Shown here: one piece after another, positions 9,986-17,569 of the stretch
Layout of the letters: every line of letters begins with the position of its first letter
Numbering within the stretch: the stretch's first letter is position 1
DNA from: Nitrosomonas mobilis
GTDB taxonomy: Bacteria; Pseudomonadota; Gammaproteobacteria; Burkholderiales; Nitrosomonadaceae
Length of the DNA: 64,000 nucleotides
NCBI RefSeq assembly: GCF_900103035.1
Contig: NZ_FMWO01000041.1
Location: 1-64,000 of the forward strand
Direction: 5' to 3'
The notes under the pieces: generated by a model
Told to the model about the DNA's origin: nothing
The model's database searches: none
Seen by the model: only the letters and a program-made list of their open reading frames with translations
Made by a program: the position numbers and the translations under genes

Positions 9986-11392
9986 ATGTCATCGACTTCC
10001 CCGCCCAAGACTTCCCCTGAAATTACTGAAAAAATGACGCCGGTGGAGTTACGTGCTTCCATCGGGCTTGCTGGTGTGTACGCGCTGCGCATGCTTGGCC
10101 TGTTCATTATTCTGCCGGTATTTTCGTTTTACGCAGAAGATTTACCGGGCGGCACCAGCTTCACCCTCATCGGCATCGCGCTGGGTGCTTACGGATTGAC
10201 CCAGGCCATCCTGCAAATCCCTTTTGGCTGGTTGTCTGATCGTATCGGGCGTAAACCGGTCATTTACTTCGGGCTGATCCTGTTTGCGCTAGGCAGTTTT
10301 GTCGCGGCCAGCGCTACTGATATTTACTGGGTGATTTTTGGCCGGATTCTGCAGGGCGCGGGGGCGATCTCGGCGGCGGTCATGGCACTCGCTGCCGATC
10401 TCACCCGCGAAGAACACCGTACCAAAGCCATGGCAATGATTGGCATAACCATTGGTGTCGTGTTTTCCATATCACTAATCCTGGCGCCCATACTCAACCG
10501 ATGGATTGGTGTGCCGGGTATTTTTCTGTTGACAGGTTTGTTGGCGATGCTCGCTATCTGGGTGGTTTATAAAGTGGTGCCTAATCCAATCGTCAGTCGT
10601 TTTCATTCGGATACCGAGGTCGCATCCAGCCGCTTCAAAACAGTCTTGAGCAACCCGCAACTCCTGCGGCTGAACTATGGTATTTTCGCTCTGCATGCAG
10701 TACTGATGGCCCTGTGGCTGGTCGTACCGCTGTCTTTACGTGAAGCTGGTCTTGCAGCCGATCATCACTGGCAGGTATATTTTCCGGTACTGGTATTATC
10801 GATCATACTGATTATTCCGGCCATCATCTATGCCGAGAAAAAATCACAGATGAAACCCGTGTTCACCGCAGCCGTGGCATTGCTGCTCACCGGACAGATT
10901 CTCATGGGACTGTTCAGTCAGTCGCTGTTCGGGCTGACTTTCGCACTGCTGGTATTTTTCACGGCATTCAATCTGCTGGAAGCGAGTCTACCTTCGCTGA
11001 TCTCCAAAATTGCGCCAGTTGGCGCGAAAGGCACGGCTATCGGCATATACAGCAGCACTCAGTTTCTCGGTGCATTCGTTGGCGCAAGTCTCGGCGGTTA
11101 CCTGTTTCAGCATCATGGCGCTTTTGCCTTGACGGCTCTGTGCGGCGGGTTACTGGTGGTCTGGCTATTGCTGGCAATCACCATGCAGGCGCCAGCGGCG
11201 GTGCGCTCCAAGATGTATGCGGTAAGCAGAATGGACAACCACCAGGCCAGCCAACTCTCACAGGCGCTGGCAGCCTTGCCCGGTGTCAGTGAAGCTCTGG
11301 TGCTGACTAATGAACAGGTTGCCTACCTGAAAGTGGATATGAAAGGATTTGAGGAAGACAAAGTGATTCAGTTATTGCAAAGGAGCGTATAA
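9986..11392 (+). CDS. MFS transporter of the ssb-linked betaproteobacterial type
   Basis: A major facilitator with about 12 membrane helices. The first helix begins near VELRASIGLAGVYALRMLGL, and the loop 2-3 signature appears as GWLSDRIGRKPVIYFGL, confirming the superfamily. After the last helix there is a soluble tail of about 65 residues (HQASQLSQALAALPGV onward), seen in MFS proteins encoded just before ssb. The substrate cannot be told from sequence; multidrug or small-molecule efflux is the usual guess. The start is uncertain: ATG 9986 is used here, ATG 10034 is also plausible, and the frame stays open to GTG 9806. The stop codon abuts the ssb start (TAAATGG), so the genes are probably cotranscribed. 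Confidence 0.85.
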   Translation: MSSTSPPKTSPEITEKMTPVELRASIGLAGVYALRMLGLFIILPVFSFYAEDLPGGTSFTLIGIALGAYGLTQAILQIPFGWLSDRIGRKPVIYFGLILFALGSFVAASATDIYWVIFGRILQGAGAISAAVMALAADLTREEHRTKAMAMIGITIGVVFSISLILAPILNRWIGVPGIFLLTGLLAMLAIWVVYKVVPNPIVSRFHSDTEVASSRFKTVLSNPQLLRLNYGIFALHAVLMALWLVVPLSLREAGLAADHHWQVYFPVLVLSIILIIPAIIYAEKKSQMKPVFTAAVALLLTGQILMGLFSQSLFGLTFALLVFFTAFNLLEASLPSLISKIAPVGAKGTAIGIYSSTQFLGAFVGASLGGYLFQHHGAFALTALCGGLLVVWLLLAITMQAPAAVRSKMYAVSRMDNHQASQLSQALAALPGVSEALVLTNEQVAYLKVDMKGFEEDKVIQLLQRSV

Positions 11393-11848
11393 ATGGCCTC
11401 ATTGAACAAAGTCATGTTGATCGGCAATCTCGGACGTGATCCGGAAATTCGCTACATGCCCAGCGGAGATGCAATGGCAAACCTGAACATTGCCACCACC
11501 GACACCTGGAAAGACAAAACCGGCGAGAAGCAGGAGCGTACAGAATGGCATCGCATCGTCATGTTCGGTAAACAGGCCGAAATCGCAGGTGAATATCTCA
11601 AGAAAGGCTCACAGATTTATATAGAAGGACGTTTACAAACCCGTAAATGGACGGACAAATCCAACGTCGAGCGCTACACCACCGAAATCGTCGCCGACCG
11701 CATGCAGATGCTCGGCAGCCGTTCCGGGGCAAGCTATCAGGATACCTCGAATGACCACGAAAATGAACAAGGGAGTCATTCCAGCAGTAAAAACAGCTCC
11801 CCGGCTGGCAGCGGCTTTGACGACATGGAAGACGACATTCCGTTTTAA
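11393..11848 (+). CDS. ssb: single-stranded DNA-binding protein
   Basis: Binds and protects single-stranded DNA during replication, recombination and repair, and recruits partners through its C-terminal tip. 151 residues: an N-terminal OB fold ([19 protein letters not shown] to about residue 110), a flexible Ser/Asn-rich linker, and the acidic tip DDMEDDIPF that matches the SSB interaction motif. A Shine-Dalgarno site (AAGGAG) lies at the end of the MFS gene immediately upstream. Confidence 0.97.
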   Translation: MASLNKVMLIGNLGRDPEIRYMPSGDAMANLNIATTDTWKDKTGEKQERTEWHRIVMFGKQAEIAGEYLKKGSQIYIEGRLQTRKWTDKSNVERYTTEIVADRMQMLGSRSGASYQDTSNDHENEQGSHSSSKNSSPAGSGFDDMEDDIPF

Positions 11849-11991
11849 ATGACTCAGGCGAATTGCCGGAAAAATCGAGTAACGCCCCACCAACTTCAGC
11901 AACACATCACCCAGTGTCGATCAAATTTACACTTTCGTGCCAGGAATACCATTCTTCAAAAATATTACGATGAAATCATATAGTTATTAAA

Positions 11992-12009
11992 TTGGCATGG
12001 ATCGTGCTT
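11992..12009 (+). promoter_or_regulatory. sigma-54 (RpoN) -24/-12 promoter of the PEP-CTERM gene
   Basis: The sequence TTGGCATGGATCGTGCTT matches the sigma-54 consensus (TGGCACG, four bases, TTGC) at most positions. The invariant GG (11994-11995) and GC (12006-12007) are exactly 10 bases apart. Transcription would start near 12019, about 44 bases before the ATG at 12063. Sigma-54 control of PEP-CTERM genes with the PrsK/PrsR two-component pair is known in other exosortase-bearing bacteria. The regulators are not in this window. Confidence 0.65.
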
Positions 12010-12062
12010 TTATAAATATAGTGGTAAAAATTTAATGATCAACTCGAGTGGGGGGCAATGAA

Positions 12063-12875
12063 ATGCAACTGAACAAACTGACTTCAATGTTATCGATTGC
12101 GGTAACCACGCTGGCATTAAGCTTGTCAACGATTCATGAAACTAGCGCGGCAGTCCTGGCAGTAGACTTATCTTCTACTGCCACAAACAGTGGCACCATA
12201 ACCAGCGGCGGCAATACGCTGACTTTTGCCTTTGATCAAACTCAGCCGAGCGGAACCGGCGTACTGAATTCCTTCCTCAGAGTTCAAAAAAACAGCAATG
12301 AACAGGGATACAATACAAATGCAAATAAGGTTTTTGATAACAAAGGTGGAAATTTTACGCGCGACGTACAATTTGGTGAACTGCAAAGCACTGATGGTTT
12401 TTACCAGTTTGTACTGGATATCGGGGAACCTGGGGGGAAGAATGGCAGACTACTATCTCTGGATGGTTTGAAATTATTTTCCTCAACGACCGGCGGTCAA
12501 TCCAGCCAATCAGTAGATCCAAACGGAAACGCAAATGGTATTTCAGGAACATTGCTGTGGGACATGGATAGAACCGTTGATAATTACGTTCTGCTCGATG
12601 CAAACAGAAACGGCAAACCCGGTAATGGTGTGAGTGACATGTTGTTGAAAGTGCCAGAAACGGTTTTTGCCGGACAGAATGCAAATAACTATTTCATCTT
12701 GTGGTCACGCTTTGGTTTACAACCAGGCTCGGGTTCTGCCGGTACATTTGAAGAATGGGCCTTTTTGACGGCCAGCACCAGTGGTCTGAATGAAATCCCC
12801 GAACCCATGAGCCTGCTGCTAATCGGCACCGGCCTGCTTGGTTTTGCTGCCACCCATCGTCGCAGACTGGTCTGA
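12063..12875 (+). CDS. PEP-CTERM sorting-domain exported protein of unknown function
   Basis: A 270-residue secreted protein. It has an N-terminal Sec signal peptide (cleavage probably after HETSAA near residue 30) and a Gly/Asn/Ser-rich body with no Cys. The C-terminus is a PEP-CTERM signal: the PEP motif (EIPEP), a hydrophobic helix (SLLLIGTGLLGFAA), then a basic cluster (HRRRLV). Exosortase cleaves such proteins for the outer surface or extracellular polymer matrix. ATG 12063 is preferred over GTG 12048 because a GGGGGG ribosome site sits before it. It follows a sigma-54 promoter and is closed by a strong terminator, so it is a single-gene unit. Function of the body is not recognised. Confidence 0.88.
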   Translation: MQLNKLTSMLSIAVTTLALSLSTIHETSAAVLAVDLSSTATNSGTITSGGNTLTFAFDQTQPSGTGVLNSFLRVQKNSNEQGYNTNANKVFDNKGGNFTRDVQFGELQSTDGFYQFVLDIGEPGGKNGRLLSLDGLKLFSSTTGGQSSQSVDPNGNANGISGTLLWDMDRTVDNYVLLDANRNGKPGNGVSDMLLKVPETVFAGQNANNYFILWSRFGLQPGSGSAGTFEEWAFLTASTSGLNEIPEPMSLLLIGTGLLGFAATHRRRLV

Positions 12876-12930
12876 TCTTCGACAGAAATTAAATAACAAA
12901 ATATAACAACGATATACTTGCAATCACTCC

Positions 12931-12956
12931 AACGCCGGGCAACCGGCGTTTTTTAT
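12931..12956 (+). terminator. rho-independent terminator of the PEP-CTERM gene
   Basis: Perfect 8-bp stem AACGCCGG / CCGGCGTT with loop GCAA, followed by TTTTTA. It lies 55 bases after the stop codon. Confidence 0.88.
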
Positions 12957-13103
12957 ATGGACAAGCAAACTCGATGCCGGAATCAACAATAGAATGTAAA
13001 GTTTTCCGACATGTACATACTGGGTAAACCTGCTTTGCTCCAAATGGCCATGCCGGAACTCTCCAGTCTGGATGATTCCACCTCGGTAGCTCGGGGTTTT
13101 GTG

Positions 13104-13625
13104 CTATTTCGGCGGGAAAATCGGCAATAGCTTGCCGGCCTGTTCAAATTCGGGCCGGATCAGGCTGTGATCACGAAATTGTGGTTGAATGAGGCGCTCA
13201 TCAGTACGAAAAGGGGCAGGTATGGGTCGCAAGCTGGCACGCCATGCTTCCATGGCAGCATCCGGCTGATACGGTTCGCCATAAACTTTCGCTGGGGGTG
13301 GTGATTTCTGTCTGCGCGCCTTCTGCGGTGGATAAGGTGCAAAAATGGTACAGTTGGGAAACAGGGAACAGTCTGCGTAAAAGGAAGGAACTGGATAAAC
13401 TGGACCTATCCAGCCATACGGCAGATAAAAGGGATGCCATGCGCCACTGGCGGGATGAGTGGCAGAGGCCACGCGTAGTAGTCTTGTGTGACTGCCGACG
13501 GGCAACTGCACACTCAATGCAGGCTGCGCGTATATGTGTGCCCCACCCGATCCGAGCATCAACAGCAAGACAGCCCAACCAGCGCGTAAGCTGTACGTTT
13601 CCTGTGATAAGACCTGACGCGACAT
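13104..13625 (-). CDS. exported hypothetical protein, Pro-rich
   Basis: About 173 residues. ATG 13625 is preferred (MSRQVLSQET) because it lies two bases after the stop of the upstream methyltransferase gene, with AGGGG as ribosome site; the frame is open further upstream inside that gene. Residues 15-35 form a hydrophobic segment (AGWAVLLLMLGSGG) ending near AQPA, consistent with a signal peptide. The mature part is rich in Pro, Tyr and aromatic residues, with two Cys (ADCSLFPNC) that could form a disulfide and a basic stretch (KARRQKSPPP). No family is recognised. It is probably cotranscribed with the methyltransferase gene. Confidence 0.6.
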   Translation of the reverse strand: MSRQVLSQETYSLRAGWAVLLLMLGSGGAHIYAQPALSVQLPVGSHTRLLRVASATHPASGAWHPFYLPYGWIGPVYPVPSFYADCSLFPNCTIFAPYPPQKARRQKSPPPAKVYGEPYQPDAAMEAWRASLRPIPAPFRTDERLIQPQFRDHSLIRPEFEQAGKLLPIFPPK

Positions 13626-13627
13626 CT

Positions 13628-14353
13628 CTACCCCTGCAATAAAAAGACAGCCGGTCGCTTGTGAATGGCTGGCAAACTGTTCTGACGCCACTCGCCAATT
13701 GCCCGGGTGAAAACATACTCATCCACCAGTGTCAGATTGCATGCTATGCACAGTTGTGTCTGTGCGTTGCAGCGTTGTAACAACGCTTCTAGCAAACGCA
13801 GATTGCGGTATGGCGTTTCAATGAAGATCTGGGTTTCATTTTCCTGCCGAGAACGCTTTTCCAACTGTAGGATTTTCTCGTCACGCGCATCCTGCACGAC
13901 TGGCAGATACCCGTGGAAGCAGAAACGTTGCCCATTCAGACCAGAAGCCATCAATGCCAGCAAAATGGCGGATGGTCCGACCAGTGGTACTACCTGGATA
14001 CCCTGTTGATGCGCCAGCCGCACCAGTGACGCACCCGGGTCGGCAACCGCGGGGCAGCCAGCTTCTGACAGTAACCCGACATCCCGCCCATTCAGTAGGG
14101 GCGCGAGCAAATCCGGCAGCACCTTTGCCGCCGTATGTTCGCTGAGCTCCATGAGTTCAAGGGAAGCCAGCGGTGGCAAACCGGCAATCTGCTTGAGAAA
14201 ATGGCGAGCTGTTTTCGAGTGTTCCACCACAAAATGCCTGATGGCGGACAATCGCTGCTGCACCTCGGCCGGCAAAACTGGTGGCAGTCCACTCTCTCCC
14301 AACGGAGTAGGAACCAGATAGAGCCTGCCTTTTGGGTTCATTTTACCAGTCAA
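13628..14353 (-). CDS. SAM-dependent methyltransferase of the tetrapyrrole methylase (RsmI-like) superfamily
   Basis: 241 residues with the fold of RsmI/YraL proteins: N-terminal GRLYLVPTPLGE, then GLLSEAGCPAVADPGASLV, the loop that binds S-adenosylmethionine, and VVPLVGPSAILLALMASG. RsmI proper 2'-O-methylates C1402 of 16S rRNA. This protein has a shorter, divergent C-terminal half, and belongs to a paralogous group often annotated only as SAM-dependent methyltransferase, so its substrate is unknown. The start could be Met1 or Met5. It overlaps the apaG end by 4 bases and is followed by the exported hypothetical protein. Confidence 0.82.
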   Translation of the reverse strand: MTGKMNPKGRLYLVPTPLGESGLPPVLPAEVQQRLSAIRHFVVEHSKTARHFLKQIAGLPPLASLELMELSEHTAAKVLPDLLAPLLNGRDVGLLSEAGCPAVADPGASLVRLAHQQGIQVVPLVGPSAILLALMASGLNGQRFCFHGYLPVVQDARDEKILQLEKRSRQENETQIFIETPYRNLRLLEALLQRCNAQTQLCIACNLTLVDEYVFTRAIGEWRQNSLPAIHKRPAVFLLQG

Positions 14354-14730
14354 TGCAGCACTCTTGGCACACTCAGGATGAACTCGGGTATCTCCACGGA
14401 AAAATGGAAACCATCCTCGGCTACCATTTGATAGCTACCTTTCATGGAACCCACCGGCGCAAAAATGGCGGTGCCACTGGTGTACTCAAAACTCTCTCCA
14501 GGTTTCAGCAAAGGCTGTTCCCCCACTACCCCCAGCCCTCTCACCTCATGCACACTGCCATCCCCATCGGTAATGATCCAGTGACGACTGATAAGCTGTG
14601 AAGCGACTCTGCCAGTATTGACAATGGTGATCGTGTAGGCAAAGACAAAATGTTCCGTCCCGACGTCTGATTGTTCGGGCAGATAAGTGGTTTTGATCTT
14701 CACTTCAATGCAGTATTTTTCGTTGTCCAT
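14350..14730 (-). CDS. apaG: ApaG family protein
   Basis: About 126 residues with a single immunoglobulin-like beta fold. Family motifs are YTITIVNTG, SRHWIITDGDG, VVGEQPLLKPGESFEYTSG and GSMKGSYQMV. The E. coli homologue lies in the ksgA-apaG-apaH operon and is linked to Co2+/Mg2+ homeostasis and heat tolerance; the biochemical role is not settled. The second of two adjacent Met codons is used as start; the first (14733) is equally possible. It is the first gene of a three-gene minus-strand run. Confidence 0.93.
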   Translation of the reverse strand: MDNEKYCIEVKIKTTYLPEQSDVGTEHFVFAYTITIVNTGRVASQLISRHWIITDGDGSVHEVRGLGVVGEQPLLKPGESFEYTSGTAIFAPVGSMKGSYQMVAEDGFHFSVEIPEFILSVPRVLH

Positions 14731-14862
14731 CATTAGGTTAATTCATCTCATTTTGGGCATTTCTAAAAACTCATATTTGCGAGCATCCCCTTCGGGGATT
14801 ACCTGCTGCGTCTCAGGAATATCTCAAGTTTACCAGTGTACCGCCGTCAATAGCTCTTACCG

Positions 14863-14940
14863 ATAAAGGCTAACCTATCGTGAGGTAGGGGCGCAAAGCT
14901 TCCGGTCTTGACAAATTGTCAAGAAAGCGGGGTTGCCGAA
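14863..14940 (+). promoter_or_regulatory. cyclic-di-GMP riboswitch, class I (GEMM-I)
   Basis: Consensus elements appear in order: AAAGGCTAACC, a short hairpin (CCTA TCGTGAGG TAGG), the highly conserved GGCGCAAAGC, CTTCCGGTC, a variable hairpin (CTTGACA AATTGTCAAG) and the closing GCGGGGTTGCCGA. This matches the aptamer that binds one c-di-GMP between its two long helices. It lies about 80 bases upstream of the start of the subtilisin-like peptidase and in the same orientation. A T-rich tract at 14956-14963 could be part of an expression platform acting by termination, but a clear terminator/antiterminator pair was not resolved by eye. ON or OFF behaviour is unknown. Confidence 0.9.
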
Positions 14941-15019
14941 GTTCGCATTTCATGCTTTTTATTTAAGCGTGCTTGCAAACCTTTAGTCGGTATTTTGTCA
15001 ACTACAGGAGCCAAGCATC

Positions 15020-16825
15020 ATGCTACCCTTTTTGTTTCCTAAACATCGCTTTACCATTCATTTTTTTTTACTGGGCTTATTAGTCGCATTCCCTGGCACG
15101 AGCATCGCCAAAGTAACCAAAGAAGCAAACAGCAAGCAGCCCGTTATTTCAAAGAAATTCCCCGATTCCGGTAAATGGGCCAGGGGGCGCCTGCTGGTCA
15201 TGCCGCGCGCCGGTGTTGCCGCGCAATCCATCGATAAAGTGGATGGCATCAAGTCCCGGCACAAACTGAAAAAACTCAATGCCTATATTTACGAACTACC
15301 GGATGGTGTAGATGAAGTCAAATTCATGAACAAACTCCGTAAAGACCACCGCTTCAAATTCGTCGAGCTTGACAGGCTGATTGAGCCAGGACAGACCATC
15401 ACTGATCCTGCCCTGGGAAACAGCTGGGCATTACCCAAGATAGGCGCGCCTGCTGCATGGGATATTGCAGCCGGTGACAGTATCACGATTGCAATCCTCG
15501 ATACCGGAGTGGATAGCAACCATCCTGATCTGGCGGCCAATATGGTTTCTGGCTGGAACATGTACGATAATAATGCAGATAGTTCGGATATTTTCGGTCA
15601 TGGTACCAAAGTGGCTGGCGCTGCGGCTGCAGCTGCCAACAATGGTCAGGGCAGTGCCGGGGTTGCGTGGAGCGCACGCATCATGCCGGTTCGTATTTCC
15701 CGGCCTGATGGCATGGCTTATATCAGCACTATGGCTCAGGCAATTCGCTGGGCAGCGGACAATGGCGCGCAGGTTGCCAATATCAGCTACGGTGGTGCAG
15801 ACAGTGCGACGATTCACAATGCCGCAAATTACATGCGTAGCAAAGGCGGCGTTGTAGTTATGTCGGCTGGTAACAGCGGCACGCTTCTGAACTCCCCACC
15901 TACCGATGCCGTGATTGTCGCCTCCGCCACTGGCAGTAATGATGCCCGCGCAAGCTGGTCGACCTATGGACCGCTGGTCGACGTCGCCGCGCCAGGCGCC
16001 AGCATCTACACGACAACTAATGGTGGTGGCTATGGTTATGTTTCCGGCACTTCCTTCTCCAGCCCGATTACGGCCGCCACCATTGCCCTGATGTTATCGG
16101 CCAATCCGGATCTCGCTCCCACGGATATTGATGAATTGCTCACATCGACTGCCATTGATCTGGGTGAGCCCGGTTTTGACCAGTACTACGGTCATGGCCG
16201 GATCAATGCAGCGCGTGCTGTGGAAGCTGCCTATACAAAAATCAGTGCGGATAACATTCCGCCCGAGATCAGCATCGCATCCCCGACAGGCGGACAGATA
16301 TCAGGCGATGTGCCAGTGGATGTAAATTATTTCGACAACAAAGGTGTGGTGCGAGTGGAGCTGCGCATTGATGAGCAGTCGGTTATTACCGATACCGATG
16401 CGCCTTTTGCTTTCATGCTGGATACAACACAGCTGAATGAGGGGGAACACACTATAACCGCCCATGCATTTGATGCGGCTGGCAACCAGGGAAGCTCTGC
16501 ACCGGTTATCGTCACTGTAAAAAACTCCGACAAATCGGATGATCCCGTTGCTGATCCGGTATTACCTGAAATTACCGAGTTCAATCTCACTGACGGCATG
16601 AAAGTGAGACGCAATCAGGCGGTAATTGCTCGAGCCAGTGAGGCTACTGTAGAAATGGCACTGTCGATCAATGGCAGCATCGTTGCATCCAGCACCAGCA
16701 CATCATTGGGCTATCGCTGGAGAAGCTGGGATGATGCACCGCGCGGCACATGGTTCACCGTCACGGTAGAAGCCAGCGATGCTGAAGGTAACACCATCAG
16801 CAAAACCGTTAATGTGAGCAACTAA
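15020..16825 (+). CDS. secreted S8 (subtilisin-like) serine peptidase with C-terminal Ig-like domains
   Basis: A 601-residue exported protease. The signal peptide ends near Ala30 (GTSIAKV). Residues 50-125 resemble an inhibitor I9-type propeptide. The catalytic domain (about 135-410) has the complete triad: Asp161 (ILDTGVDSNHPDL), His194 (FGHGTKVAG) and Ser345 (SGTSFSSP), with oxyanion Asn285 (SAGNSG). Two Ig-like modules follow (about 420-505 and 520-601), probably for binding surface or matrix partners. The ribosome site AGGAG precedes the ATG. Expression is probably governed by the c-di-GMP riboswitch in its leader, which links it to the biofilm/motility switch. The natural substrate is not known. 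Confidence 0.93.
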   Translation: MLPFLFPKHRFTIHFFLLGLLVAFPGTSIAKVTKEANSKQPVISKKFPDSGKWARGRLLVMPRAGVAAQSIDKVDGIKSRHKLKKLNAYIYELPDGVDEVKFMNKLRKDHRFKFVELDRLIEPGQTITDPALGNSWALPKIGAPAAWDIAAGDSITIAILDTGVDSNHPDLAANMVSGWNMYDNNADSSDIFGHGTKVAGAAAAAANNGQGSAGVAWSARIMPVRISRPDGMAYISTMAQAIRWAADNGAQVANISYGGADSATIHNAANYMRSKGGVVVMSAGNSGTLLNSPPTDAVIVASATGSNDARASWSTYGPLVDVAAPGASIYTTTNGGGYGYVSGTSFSSPITAATIALMLSANPDLAPTDIDELLTSTAIDLGEPGFDQYYGHGRINAARAVEAAYTKISADNIPPEISIASPTGGQISGDVPVDVNYFDNKGVVRVELRIDEQSVITDTDAPFAFMLDTTQLNEGEHTITAHAFDAAGNQGSSAPVIVTVKNSDKSDDPVADPVLPEITEFNLTDGMKVRRNQAVIARASEATVEMALSINGSIVASSTSTSLGYRWRSWDDAPRGTWFTVTVEASDAEGNTISKTVNVSN

Positions 16826-16833
16826 ACTGCCAA

Positions 16834-16863
16834 TGCCTGCCGGGTGGTTTCATCCAGCAGGCA
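16834..16863. terminator. bidirectional hairpin terminator between convergent genes
   Basis: A 13-bp stem with one mismatch and one G-T pair (TGCCTGCCGGGTG against the 3' arm ending CAGCAGGCA) closes a 4-base loop. It sits between the convergent peptidase and ppa genes. U-tracts are weak on both sides, so a transcript-end role is an inference. Confidence 0.5.
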
Positions 16864-16890
16864 TATCTCTTGTTTTTGCTCAATATCAAA

Positions 16891-17439
16891 TCAAAAATTA
16901 GGCTTGACTGGTGCTTCCTTGTACATGGTGATGCTCGACAAAATTTCCTGCTTGGCATCCTCAAGACCGCCCCAGTCCTGTACACGGACCCATTTTCCTT
17001 CATCCAGATCCTTGTAATGCTCAAAGAAATGCGCAATCTGCTCCAGCAATAAAGGAGGCATGTCATCCAGCACCCGCACTTTCTGATAGGCTTTGCACAA
17101 CCGACTGATCGGAACCGCGAGTATCTTGGCATCATCACCTGATTCATCTGTCATTTTAAGCACCCCAATTGGCCGACATTGAACAACCGAACCGACAATC
17201 AACGGCACAGGTGTCACTACCAGCACGTCCACTGGATCGCCATCCTTCGACAAGGTATGCGGCACGTAACCATAATTGCAGGGATAGTGCATCGCTGAAC
17301 TCATGAAGCGATCAACGAACATCGCGCCTGTTTCTTTATCCACCTCATATTTAACAGGATCACTCAAGGCAGGTATTTCGATGATGACATTGATTTCATC
17401 GGGGAGGCTGTTACCGGAACTGACTCTATCTAAATTCAT
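16891..17439 (-). CDS. ppa: inorganic pyrophosphatase, family I
   Basis: Hydrolyses pyrophosphate released by biosynthesis and drives those reactions forward. 182 residues. Motifs: [21 protein letters not shown], then the metal-binding signature [10 protein letters not shown], and [12 protein letters not shown]. Length and motifs are typical of bacterial family I enzymes. It stands at the end of the long minus-strand block, 130 bases after ilvA, and is convergent with the peptidase gene. Confidence 0.96.
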   Translation of the reverse strand: MNLDRVSSGNSLPDEINVIIEIPALSDPVKYEVDKETGAMFVDRFMSSAMHYPCNYGYVPHTLSKDGDPVDVLVVTPVPLIVGSVVQCRPIGVLKMTDESGDDAKILAVPISRLCKAYQKVRVLDDMPPLLLEQIAHFFEHYKDLDEGKWVRVQDWGGLEDAKQEILSSITMYKEAPVKPNF

Positions 17440-17569
17440 AAAATAGCTTTACAAGTATTAAAAAAGGGGGAAAGGATGTTACCAACAATAGAACACAGGT
17501 CTGTTTAACGAGATGCACGGTAACGTGCTGGCACGTCAAAACATAAAAACATGGTATTAAACTAAAAAC

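Noticed and set aside
13201-13722. Alternative minus-strand and plus-strand frames across the exported hypothetical gene
   Set aside because: Composition and Cys/Trp content look like shadow translation; the chosen frame has a signal peptide, ribosome site and proper spacing to the upstream stop.
14780-14800. Short hairpin (ATCCCC TTC GGGGAT) upstream of the riboswitch
   Set aside because: Six-base stem without a U-tract on either strand; not enough for a terminator call.
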